The notes beneath the pieces were generated by a model that was not told where the DNA came from, made no database searches, and saw nothing but the letters and a program-made list of their open reading frames with translations. A stretch of 44,062 bases of DNA from Treponema sp. (GTDB taxonomy: Bacteria > Spirochaetota > Spirochaetia > Treponematales > Treponemataceae): NCBI GenBank assembly GCA_024695475.1, contig JAILIC010000046.1, forward strand, positions 1 through 44,062. The letters run 5' to 3'. The translations under genes were made by a program, and so were the position numbers. Position 1 is the first letter of the stretch. Each line of letters starts with the position of its first letter. Of this stretch, positions 31,683-39,699 are shown piece by piece.

Positions 31683-33596
31683 ATGTTTAATAAGAATACG
31701 CTTGTACTATATAAAAAACAACCCGCTGTCATTTCTGATATTGATGGTGATAAATTTATCATTACGTATTGTAGTGCGCCTGCAACGGCTACTGGTAAAA
31801 AAGCACAATATGCGACACAGAAGGTTCGTGATAAAGATATTGTTTCGATAGGGGATGCTACGGTATCTTCAATAGAAAAAGTGCTTGCGTATACAGCTGA
31901 AGCCATTGGTGAAAAAATTGCCGAAGCACATGAGTTGTTGTTGTCTGATGAAACTACGGCAACGCAATCTATCTCATTTATTGATTTATTTTCGTTGATT
32001 GATGGATCGCTTGAGCCTGACTCATATTGGTTTGTCTACAGTAGGCTTGTTGCTTCGTTTGAGTTTGCATTGGATGAGACTTGCTTTAAGTCTGGTACCA
32101 TTGCATTTGTTCCTCGTTCACTTGATGATATTGCTTTACTTAAACAAAAGGCTGATGAAAAAGAACATGCTGGTGAAATTCGAGCTGCCTTTATTACTCG
32201 ATTAAAGAAAAAAGCTCTTGTACTCCCTGATGATGCAAAATACATGGGCGATGTTGAAGCCTTAGCATTGGGGCAAACAGATAAATCAAAAACACTCCAT
32301 GAAGCTGGTATAAGTGAAACACCTGAAAAAGCGCATAAACTATTACTTGATACTGGAATCTGGGCCATTACGCGCAATCCTTATCCAAGCCGCTGGGGCT
32401 TGTCGATGCAGTCTGCATCAGAAGGGCTTGCTTGCCCTCCTGAAGAAGAACGTCTTGAAGTGCCTGGTGTGTCATATGCCATAGATAATGCTTGGTCAAC
32501 CGATCCTGATGATGCTGTTGCTTGGGATGGTACGTATCTGTGGGTGCATATAGCAGATCCTGCAAGTACGGTTTTGCCGGATAGTTCCATCGATAAGACT
32601 GCTAGAAATCGTGGTGCGACATTATATATCCCAGAGGGTGCAAGTCGAATGTTGTCGGAAGATGCTCTTGCTGATTATGCACTTGGACTAACCGAAAAAA
32701 GCAGGGCACTCTCATTTAGAATCTTGTTTGATGAAAATGGTGCAATCGATGATTGTGCTGTATTTAAAACTGTCGTTGTTGTTAAACGATTGTCATATGA
32801 AGAAGCAGATGCCCAGAAAGATTCTCCAGAACTTGCTCCATTGTTTGCTATAGCACAACGCAATATTGAGCGTCGTACAAAGGGTGGTGCTGTCTTTATT
32901 AATCTTCCAGAAGTACATATTACGGTAGAACCTGAGACAAAGCATGTTTCAGTCTTGCAGGAGCAGCATCCGGAATCAAGTGAGATGGTCCGCGAGATGA
33001 TGTTGCTTGCAGGAGAAGGTGCTGCCCGCTTTGCATTTAAAAACGGTATTCCGTTTGCATATATCGGCCAGGATACCCCTGAAATACCAGCTGATGTTCC
33101 TGATGGGCTTGCCGGGCAGTATAGGTTGCGTCGCTGTATGCGTCGCCGCAATGTGGGCGTGACTCCACGACCTCATGGAGGTTTGGGACTTGCCGTATAT
33201 AGTCAGGTTACCAGTCCACTGCGACGATATAGCGATTTGCTTTCGCATCAGCAGTTACGAGCATTTCTTGATGGCAGACCATTAATTGATAAAGATACTT
33301 TGCTGGAACGTCTTGCCGCTGGTGATGAGGCTATGTATGCAAGCAAAAAGGCCGAGCGTAACAGTAATTTGCATTGGACGCTGGTATATCTGTTGCAAAA
33401 TCCGGATTGGACTGCTGAAGCCGTCTGTGTAGAATTAAAAGGTAAGCAGGCCGTATTCTTGATTCCGTCCATTGGACAGGAGACAATACTTACTCCGACA
33501 AAAGCAGTTGCGCTTAATGAAACTATTATGGTCAAGGCTGGCTCTGTCGATATTCCTAATCTGCAGGTTGTCTTTACTCAAATCAGCTCCTCGTAA
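31683..33596 (+). CDS. RNase II/R-family 3'-5' exoribonuclease
   Basis: A 637-residue protein with a central RNB catalytic domain (about 260-560). The A-I-D-x-x-x-S-x-D-P-D-D-A motif supplies the metal-binding Asp residues, and H-I-A-D-P, Y-I-P-E-G and S-P-L-R-R-Y-S-D-L are also conserved. It degrades single-stranded RNA processively. The N-terminal ~240 residues do not show the tandem cold-shock domains of E. coli RNase R, so it fits the shorter RNase II-like class found in cyanobacteria, Deinococcus and spirochaetes. No SD precedes the ATG. It is divergent from the chemosensory operon. Confidence 0.9.
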   Translation: MFNKNTLVLYKKQPAVISDIDGDKFIITYCSAPATATGKKAQYATQKVRDKDIVSIGDATVSSIEKVLAYTAEAIGEKIAEAHELLLSDETTATQSISFIDLFSLIDGSLEPDSYWFVYSRLVASFEFALDETCFKSGTIAFVPRSLDDIALLKQKADEKEHAGEIRAAFITRLKKKALVLPDDAKYMGDVEALALGQTDKSKTLHEAGISETPEKAHKLLLDTGIWAITRNPYPSRWGLSMQSASEGLACPPEEERLEVPGVSYAIDNAWSTDPDDAVAWDGTYLWVHIADPASTVLPDSSIDKTARNRGATLYIPEGASRMLSEDALADYALGLTEKSRALSFRILFDENGAIDDCAVFKTVVVVKRLSYEEADAQKDSPELAPLFAIAQRNIERRTKGGAVFINLPEVHITVEPETKHVSVLQEQHPESSEMVREMMLLAGEGAARFAFKNGIPFAYIGQDTPEIPADVPDGLAGQYRLRRCMRRRNVGVTPRPHGGLGLAVYSQVTSPLRRYSDLLSHQQLRAFLDGRPLIDKDTLLERLAAGDEAMYASKKAERNSNLHWTLVYLLQNPDWTAEAVCVELKGKQAVFLIPSIGQETILTPTKAVALNETIMVKAGSVDIPNLQVVFTQISSS

Positions 33597-33637
33597 ACCG
33601 TATGCGAAAGCTTTTTTACGAGTATGTATACAAAGCA

Positions 33638-33666
33638 TTGCATATATATGCATATTTTGGTATATT
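33638..33666 (+). promoter_or_regulatory. Promoter of lysC-dapB
   Basis: TTGCAT (33638-33643), a 17-nt spacer and TATATT (33661-33666) give a start near 33673 and a leader of about 29 nt with GAGG/AGGA. There is no room for a lysine riboswitch, so control by end-product acts on the enzyme, not on the leader. Confidence 0.65.
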
Positions 33667-33701
33667 GATGTATCAATTTACAAGTTTGAGGCAGGAATAC
33701 T

Positions 33702-35033
33702 ATGATTGTAATGAAGTTTGGCGGTTCATCGGTTGCAAATGCGGAGCGAATCAGGCATGTTGCTTCTATTATAAAGACATATAAAGATAAAAAACCTGTT
33801 GTTGTTCTTTCTGCAATGGGTGATACAACGGATTATCTTCTTGAAGCGGCAGAACAGGCTTTGACGGGTACTGTTGATATCCGACGGATTATCGACTTGC
33901 ATATTCAAACGCAGAAAGAATTAGGTATTTCTGTTGATTCCCTTATTGGATTGCAGACTGAGTTGACTCAGTTGTTGACTGGTATTTTTATGATTAGGGA
34001 GCTCACTAAAAAAACTCGCGACTATCTTGTTTCGTTTGGTGAGCGTATGTCAGTCCGCATTATGGCTGCCTATCTTGAAAAAGAAGGAATTCCTGCTAAA
34101 AGCTATGATGCATGGGATATCGGTATTGTAAGTACTAACGAGTATACGAATGCGGAGTTGCTTGATAGTGTATGGAGTGAAATTCCTGCACATCTTAATG
34201 CTTATAAAAATGGTCAGTCACAGGAGATTCCTATAGTTACAGGTTTTATTGCAAAGGACAGCTCAGGAACAATTACAACTTTGGGTCGTGGTGGCAGTGA
34301 TTTGACAGCTACGGTGATTGGTGCTGCCATGAATGCTGATGAAATCCAGACTTGGAAAGACGTTGACGGTATCATGACTACCGATCCTCGTATTTGTCCT
34401 AATGCGCATCGTGTTGATGAAGTTACTTATGAAGAAGCTCAGGAGCTTGCTTATTTTGGAGCACAGGTTCTGCACCCTCGTTCTATGATACCTTGTCGTA
34501 AAGTGGGGATTCCAGTACATGTTATGAACTCCTATAATCTGGATAGTCCTGGAACGTTAATTGTTGAAAAGCATTCTGTGGCTCCAAATAGGGTTTGTGC
34601 AATTACTTTGGTAAAGGGTGTTACCCTTATCGATATTGTATCTACCCGCATGCTGGGAGCGGCAGGCTTTTTAGCTCATATTTTTAACCAATTTCTCAAG
34701 TATAATATCAGTATCGATGTGATTGCTACCAGTGAAGTTTCTGTTTCATTGACAGTCAATACTAAAAAGGATTTGACTCCTTTATTGAAGGATATCGGTG
34801 ACGCTGCCGATGTACAGGCAAAAACAGGTAAAGCTATCGTTACGATTATCTGCGATGCAGATCATTCCAGTGATATTTTATCTGTTGGTTTTGCTGCTCT
34901 TGCACAAAAGGGAATCAATGTGCAGATGATCAGTCAGGGTGCTTCCAAGGTAAATATCAGCTTTATTTGTGAAGACTCTGAAGCTTCAGACGTTGTGCGT
35001 GTATTGCATAATGCCTATTTTGGACAAGAATAG
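33702..35033 (+). CDS. lysC: Aspartate kinase
   Basis: A 443-residue monofunctional aspartokinase. K-F-G-G-S-S at residues 5-10 is the phosphate-binding motif, G-R-G-G-S-D-L-T-A marks the aspartate/ATP site, and T-W-K-D-V-D-G-I-M-T-T-D-P-R is the family hallmark. Two ACT-type regulatory repeats fill residues about 300-443. It phosphorylates aspartate as the first step to lysine, threonine and methionine. The length fits the lysine-sensitive single-polypeptide class (LysC type III-like). dapB follows 16 nt downstream. Confidence 0.95.
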   Translation: MIVMKFGGSSVANAERIRHVASIIKTYKDKKPVVVLSAMGDTTDYLLEAAEQALTGTVDIRRIIDLHIQTQKELGISVDSLIGLQTELTQLLTGIFMIRELTKKTRDYLVSFGERMSVRIMAAYLEKEGIPAKSYDAWDIGIVSTNEYTNAELLDSVWSEIPAHLNAYKNGQSQEIPIVTGFIAKDSSGTITTLGRGGSDLTATVIGAAMNADEIQTWKDVDGIMTTDPRICPNAHRVDEVTYEEAQELAYFGAQVLHPRSMIPCRKVGIPVHVMNSYNLDSPGTLIVEKHSVAPNRVCAITLVKGVTLIDIVSTRMLGAAGFLAHIFNQFLKYNISIDVIATSEVSVSLTVNTKKDLTPLLKDIGDAADVQAKTGKAIVTIICDADHSSDILSVGFAALAQKGINVQMISQGASKVNISFICEDSEASDVVRVLHNAYFGQE

Positions 35034-35049
35034 AAAAGGAACAGAAAAT

Positions 35050-35832
35050 ATGAAAATTGCATTAGTCGGTTATGGTAAAATGGGACATCTTTTAAAGAAT
35101 GTCGCTATTGAAAAAGGACATACGGTTGCAGTTACTGTTGATGTTGTTGCTCCTGATGCAGATGTAAAAATTCCTGCTGGAGATGGCCAGGCACTTGCAC
35201 GAGCAATAAAATCTGCTGGCGTTGATGGTATTATTGAGTTTAGTCATCCAAGTGCGGTAATGACAAATATCAAGGCTTTGCTGCCATTGGGGATCCCTAT
35301 TGTTGTTGGTACAACTGGTTGGAATGATAAAGTTGCAGAAGTTGAAAAACTGGCCTCTGATTGTGGAGGTACTTTGTTATACTCTTCCAATTATTCTATT
35401 GGTGTAAATATGTTTTTCAAAATTGTCGAAGAGGCTGTAAAGGTATTACAACCGTTTTCTGAGTATGATATTGCTATTCATGAAATGCATCACAATCAAA
35501 AAGCTGATAGCCCTTCAGGAACTGCTTTAGAAATTGCACGCCGTGTGCTTGCTAATACATCTGCTAAGACAGAGACTGTTGTTGATGCATTCCACACAAA
35601 ACCTGCTCCACAGCAGTTGCATGTATCAAGTACACGTATAGGAAGTAATCCTGGAGAACATACAGTCTATTTTGATAGCCCTGCTGATACCATTGAGTTG
35701 ACCCATCGTGCACGTAATCGAGAGGGTTTTGCTCGTGGTGCGGTATTCTCTTTGGAGAAGTTAGTTGCAGGTGTTCAGAATGGTTCTTTCAAAAAAGGAA
35801 AAATCTATACGACAGATGTAATCTTTTCATAG
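35050..35832 (+). CDS. dapB: 4-hydroxy-tetrahydrodipicolinate reductase
   Basis: A 260-residue protein. The Rossmann motif G-Y-G-K-M-G is at residues 7-12, G-T-T-G-W is in the nucleotide-binding half, and E-M-H-H-N-Q-K-A-D-S-P-S-G-T-A carries the catalytic His and Lys. It reduces HTPA to tetrahydrodipicolinate in the diaminopimelate/lysine path. The start at 35050 was chosen because AAGGA lies about 9 nt ahead and the Rossmann strand then begins correctly. The frame's earlier ATG at 34969 lies within lysC. It forms an operon with lysC. Confidence 0.95.
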   Translation: MKIALVGYGKMGHLLKNVAIEKGHTVAVTVDVVAPDADVKIPAGDGQALARAIKSAGVDGIIEFSHPSAVMTNIKALLPLGIPIVVGTTGWNDKVAEVEKLASDCGGTLLYSSNYSIGVNMFFKIVEEAVKVLQPFSEYDIAIHEMHHNQKADSPSGTALEIARRVLANTSAKTETVVDAFHTKPAPQQLHVSSTRIGSNPGEHTVYFDSPADTIELTHRARNREGFARGAVFSLEKLVAGVQNGSFKKGKIYTTDVIFS

Positions 35833-35836
35833 TATG

Positions 35837-37279
35837 CTACTCTTGTAGTCTGATTATTTTACCTAATGCGTTTCGGGGAAGTGGAGTAGAAGTAAAGATA
35901 ACCTGCTGTATGCGATGTGACAGTGGGACAGTTTTATTAAGCTGGGTAACAAAGCCTTGTATTGAATTTTCTGTCTCATTGTACTTTTGTAGTGCAGGAC
36001 AATAGAGCTCTGCAATGATACTATTGTCTTTACTATAGACTCTGCTTTCGGTAATTGCAGGATGTGCCTGGAGCTTTTGTTCCCATTCTTCAGGGCTTAC
36101 ATTTTCACCATTTGAAAGAATGATGACATTTTTTTTGCGTCCCTGGATATGCAAATATCTGTCTTTATCAACATATCCTAAGTCACCAGAATGCAGCCAG
36201 CCGTCTGTATCTATGAGCTGGCGTGTCTGATCGGGATTATTATAATATCCTGGTGTAATGGTTATACCTTTTATGAGCACTTCACCATCTTTGATACGTA
36301 CCGAACAAAATGGTGCTATTTGTCCGCTGGCACCTGGTTTATAGCATCCCAGATATGAAACGGTACCTGTTGTTTCTGTCATGCCGTAGTAGACCAATGG
36401 TTGTATATGCAACTTCTGTAGGGTTTGCGCTAAAGTAGGTGACAATGGGGCTCCAAGACAGAGTATGGTTTTAACTGAAGATAGTGCCCGTGCAACTGCT
36501 GTTGAAGTCTGCTGTTTTCGTATTAACAGGTCTGCCATTGCCGGTACTATATTCAGTTTTGTAAATGTCGTAGTTTTGATATCGGATAGGAATGTCTTTG
36601 CACTGGCAAGCGTGACGATATGTCCTCGCATCATGTCTTCGAGCAGGGGAATGATACCACTGATATGGTATAAGGGAAGTGTCTGTAAGACTTTGTACGG
36701 CCCCTTGTCTGGTGTACAACCAATGCTTTCGGGAAAGGCACAGAGGTTGGCATTTGTGATTTGGACAGCTTTGCTTGTACCGCTTGTTCCAGAAGAAAGC
36801 AAGAGAAGTATAACATCTTGTTCTCTAGGCTCGGTATGTGCTGTAGCTGCATCGCTGATATCTGATAGAGCAGGCATCTCTAAAGGAACTTGCATAATTG
36901 CCTTATTGATTGATACTAGTGCATCACTATAAGAGTCTTCATAGAGACAGTAGTCTATATCGAGTGCATCCATCAGCATTGCGAGATCTGCACTTCCTAA
37001 GTTTTGATTGAGAGGAACAACAATATTGTTGGAGCAAATAATGCCAAAATAGTGAATGAGGTAGGTATAAGAGTTTTCACCAATAATGGCGATGTGCTGT
37101 CGTTTTTGCTGGCTGCCTGATTTTACTCGCCAATAGGTTGCTGCTTTGAGGACATCTGCATAAAACTGTTGCACCGATATCAGCGTCTCGCCATCAAAAT
37201 CGATGATACTAAAACCTGATGGTGTCGTAGCTTGTGAATAAAAATCTCTATAAAGGCGCAACAGTTTTGGTATGGTCAT
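35837..37279 (-). CDS. AMP-forming acyl/aminoacyl ligase (ANL superfamily)
   Basis: A 480-residue ANL enzyme. The P-loop S-S-G-T-S-G-T-S-K is at 162-170, the A5 motif Y-G-M-T-E-T-T-G follows, S-G-D-L-G-Y and G-R-K-K-N form A7/A8, and Lys474 in N-A-L-G-K closes the adenylation site. It should activate a carboxylate as acyl-AMP and, given the ACP gene 8 nt upstream, load it on the carrier protein. The substrate is not readable from sequence; a fatty acid or an amino acid as in DltA are both possible. It is last gene of the exopolysaccharide operon, convergent with dapB with only a 4-bp gap. Confidence 0.88.
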   Translation of the reverse strand: MTIPKLLRLYRDFYSQATTPSGFSIIDFDGETLISVQQFYADVLKAATYWRVKSGSQQKRQHIAIIGENSYTYLIHYFGIICSNNIVVPLNQNLGSADLAMLMDALDIDYCLYEDSYSDALVSINKAIMQVPLEMPALSDISDAATAHTEPREQDVILLLLSSGTSGTSKAVQITNANLCAFPESIGCTPDKGPYKVLQTLPLYHISGIIPLLEDMMRGHIVTLASAKTFLSDIKTTTFTKLNIVPAMADLLIRKQQTSTAVARALSSVKTILCLGAPLSPTLAQTLQKLHIQPLVYYGMTETTGTVSYLGCYKPGASGQIAPFCSVRIKDGEVLIKGITITPGYYNNPDQTRQLIDTDGWLHSGDLGYVDKDRYLHIQGRKKNVIILSNGENVSPEEWEQKLQAHPAITESRVYSKDNSIIAELYCPALQKYNETENSIQGFVTQLNKTVPLSHRIQQVIFTSTPLPRNALGKIIRLQE

Positions 37280-37287
37280 CGTATGTA

Positions 37288-37527
37288 TTATTTGTTTAAA
37301 ATCTTTTCAACTTCATCAGCGATGTCTTGTACAGTCTCAACTTGTGCAAGAATACGCTCCGCTATTTTTATACGGAATGTTCGTTCTAAGTCTCCTAACA
37401 GTGTATAAAAATCAACAGACTCAATGTGCAAATCATCTTGCATGAGTGTATCCGCGGTAACATTGTCTGTTTCCATTGTTTTTTTTACAACAGCTATTAC
37501 TTTTTCGAGAATTTCGGTGTTAGTCAT
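37288..37527 (-). CDS. Acyl carrier protein
   Basis: A 79-residue acidic four-helix carrier with the pantetheinylation serine at Ser37 in H-I-E-S-V-D-F. The usual D-S-L is E-S-V here, as in many specialised (non-fatty-acid-synthase) ACPs. It starts inside the end of the serine hydrolase gene (8-nt overlap, AAGGAG SD) and is followed by the ligase. Confidence 0.88.
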   Translation of the reverse strand: MTNTEILEKVIAVVKKTMETDNVTADTLMQDDLHIESVDFYTLLGDLERTFRIKIAERILAQVETVQDIADEVEKILNK

Positions 37528-38617
37528 ACTCTTTAGCTCCTTGTACTTTATGTATATTTTTCATGTATTTTACGAGTTCTTTATGTATTTTAACTTCCAG
37601 TGCATTTGTATCTATGTGAGAATGATTACTCAACAAAATGATGCAAAGAGAATCTTCTGGGTAATAATACATCGCATTCCTGAAAACGATGCCTTCTCCT
37701 TCGTGGTAAAACTTTGTGCCGTCAAACTTTAAACCACATGAGTACGGTTGCTGTTCGGTAAATTGTTTATAAATATGTACATTTGGAATTGCATTGCTGA
37801 ATAGTGCGTGTTCCCATTTTAAAAGATCAACGATATTTGTCACGAGACAACCAGCACCACCGGTAATAGATGCATCGTATTCAGTAATTTGTACCTGCTG
37901 TTTTGTGTCAAATCCGATAGCCTCAGCCTTTTGAGGTGAAAAAGCGTATTTAATTACCCCCGTAGGAAATAACAGCTTTGATTTGACATAGCTGGCATAG
38001 TTTTCATGAGTGATTTGCTCTATGAGTAAACCGAGGAGATAATAGTTTGCATTGCTGTATTCATGCTTGCTTCCTGGTATAAAACGGAGTGGCTGAGAAA
38101 AAATCAGTTGTAGCAGTTTTTGCGGATCTATGCCATCGGTGTAAGCATTTTCTCCAATTACGTCTCGAAGTGTATCATCGGTAATATAATCGGGTATGCC
38201 AGATGTCATTTCCAATAGATGTCTGATAGTAATTTTTTTACCGTATGCATAGTCAGGAAAAAAGGTATCGAGTGTATCTGTCAGCTGTAAATTTCCATCT
38301 GCACAGAGCTGTAATATAGCTGCGGCAGTAAACTGTTTTGTAAGTGAAAAGAGAGGAAATGTTGTATACCGATCATTAGGTTTTTGGTTTACATCATCAG
38401 CGTATCCAATACCAGTTGAGTATAGTATTTTGCCGTGTTCTGCCAATAATATCGTTCCACTATATCTATGCTGGATAAGTATCTTTGTGATGGAAGACTT
38501 AAAATCCGTTATCGTATGGTAGTTTCTGTTTGCTGCATAGAGTCTGGTTGCAAATAGAGCTACTATGGCGAGAGCTAAACAGATAATACATATCGAAAAA
38601 AAAGTATCTCGCTTCAT
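37520..38617 (-). CDS. Membrane-anchored SxxK serine hydrolase (beta-lactamase/class C PBP family)
   Basis: A 365-residue protein. An N-terminal signal anchor spans residues 5-28, placing the catalytic domain outside the inner membrane. S-L-T-K (Ser91/Lys94) is the nucleophile motif, Y-S-N (187-189) the second, and H-E-G (305-307) the third. The fold covers penicillin-binding proteins, esterases and transacylases. The start at 38617 (2 nt after the cellulase stop) replaces an upstream in-frame ATG at 38668 that would add a hydrophilic stretch before the signal anchor. Between a cellulase and an ACP/ligase pair it may move or remove acyl groups on the polysaccharide; this is inference. Confidence 0.85.
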   Translation of the reverse strand: MKRDTFFSICIICLALAIVALFATRLYAANRNYHTITDFKSSITKILIQHRYSGTILLAEHGKILYSTGIGYADDVNQKPNDRYTTFPLFSLTKQFTAAAILQLCADGNLQLTDTLDTFFPDYAYGKKITIRHLLEMTSGIPDYITDDTLRDVIGENAYTDGIDPQKLLQLIFSQPLRFIPGSKHEYSNANYYLLGLLIEQITHENYASYVKSKLLFPTGVIKYAFSPQKAEAIGFDTKQQVQITEYDASITGGAGCLVTNIVDLLKWEHALFSNAIPNVHIYKQFTEQQPYSCGLKFDGTKFYHEGEGIVFRNAMYYYPEDSLCIILLSNHSHIDTNALEVKIHKELVKYMKNIHKVQGAKEYD

Positions 38618-38619
38618 TA

Positions 38620-39699
38620 TTACTCTTGTATATATTTTTTGAGTGCTCTGACGATAAATCGTCCCCAAGGGGTCATGTCGGAATCTTCCCAGTCGCTGAG
38701 CTTGTTACACGTACTCAGAATGACACTATGAGACTCTGCTTTATTTGATAGTGACCACACGCACCATCCTATATTATTCGTTTTGAGATAATCAATAAAC
38801 TTTCGTGTTTCGTTAAAGTTAAGTCTGCTGTCGTGTGATGCAGTGATTTTTGTGTCATCAAGCTTGCCATACGAAATACCCCATTCTGTAACGAATATGG
38901 GAAGCTTTTTATCAAGTGCTTTTTTTAAGTCTCCTGGAGAAAACTCGTTTTGCTCTGAAATGTTAATGTAATGATGATAACTATACATAATGTTGGCATA
39001 AGGCAGTGGCTTTTTTAATGGCCCGCTTAAATCTCTACAGTAATCTGGGGTACCAACGATAATGACTGCTTTTGGACTGTTTTTTCTGATAATCGGTATG
39101 ATATATTCGGCATATTCATAGACATCTTTCCAGGATGTACGTCCATTTGGCTCATTACAGATTTCATATAATATATTTTTACAGTTGGGATACCTGCTGG
39201 TAATCTCTGTAAAAAAATCTATTGCTTTATTTTTATGCTTAAGCGGATTTTTGTCTCTCATAACATGCCAGTCAACAATGACATACATGTCTTGTGAGAT
39301 GGCATTTTCAACTGCCATGTACAGATAGTTTTTACTCTCTGTCTCGTTGTAGATGTATCCCCCTTCCTGTGTTAGATACATTGCTGCTCTAAATACGTTT
39401 GCACCATATGACTTTGTGGTTTTGAGTGCATTTGCATTACAATAGCGTGGATACCAAACGAGACCGTGACTGCTAAAACCTCTGAGCTGTACCGTTTCGC
39501 CACTTTCACTTTTAAGAAAGCGTCCTTCTACTGAAAGTTGTCCATATTGCTGTACCGGGCTTGATACAACTTGATTAACAGGTGCCTGTGCAAAAAGAGG
39601 CGCATTTGCTGCTGTACATAATGTGATACACACTGCTATGAGCGATGCGTACTGATGGCAGTACGTAGTAAACTTATCGACGGCGTTTTTTGTTGTCAT
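38620..39699 (-). CDS. GH5 endoglucanase (cellulase)
   Basis: A 359-residue secreted enzyme with signal peptide (cleavage after A-P-L-F-A). The GH5 barrel has acid/base Glu183 in C-N-E-P and nucleophile Glu272 in V-T-E-W-G, plus R-A-A-M-Y, D-W-H and Y-S-Y-H-H-Y substrate-site motifs. It hydrolyses beta-1,4-glucan. It overlaps bcsA by 26 nt. Bacterial cellulose operons normally include such a hydrolase (BcsZ, GH8); here a GH5 takes that place. It could also serve dietary cellulose breakdown, but the operon position favours a role in synthesis. Confidence 0.93.
   Translation of the reverse strand: MTTKNAVDKFTTYCHQYASLIAVCITLCTAANAPLFAQAPVNQVVSSPVQQYGQLSVEGRFLKSESGETVQLRGFSSHGLVWYPRYCNANALKTTKSYGANVFRAAMYLTQEGGYIYNETESKNYLYMAVENAISQDMYVIVDWHVMRDKNPLKHKNKAIDFFTEITSRYPNCKNILYEICNEPNGRTSWKDVYEYAEYIIPIIRKNSPKAVIIVGTPDYCRDLSGPLKKPLPYANIMYSYHHYINISEQNEFSPGDLKKALDKKLPIFVTEWGISYGKLDDTKITASHDSRLNFNETRKFIDYLKTNNIGWCVWSLSNKAESHSVILSTCNKLSDWEDSDMTPWGRFIVRALKKYIQE

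Noticed and set aside
31683-33596. RNase R proper (rnr)
   Set aside because: The N-terminal region does not show the tandem cold-shock motifs or the basic C-terminal tail of RNase R, so only the RNase II/R family is claimed.
34969-35049. Upstream start of dapB inside lysC
   Set aside because: Would add 27 residues before the Rossmann strand; 35050 has an AAGGA site.
38618-38668. Upstream start of the serine hydrolase within the cellulase gene
   Set aside because: Places a hydrophilic stretch ahead of the signal anchor; 38617 directly follows the cellulase stop as in the other coupled genes.
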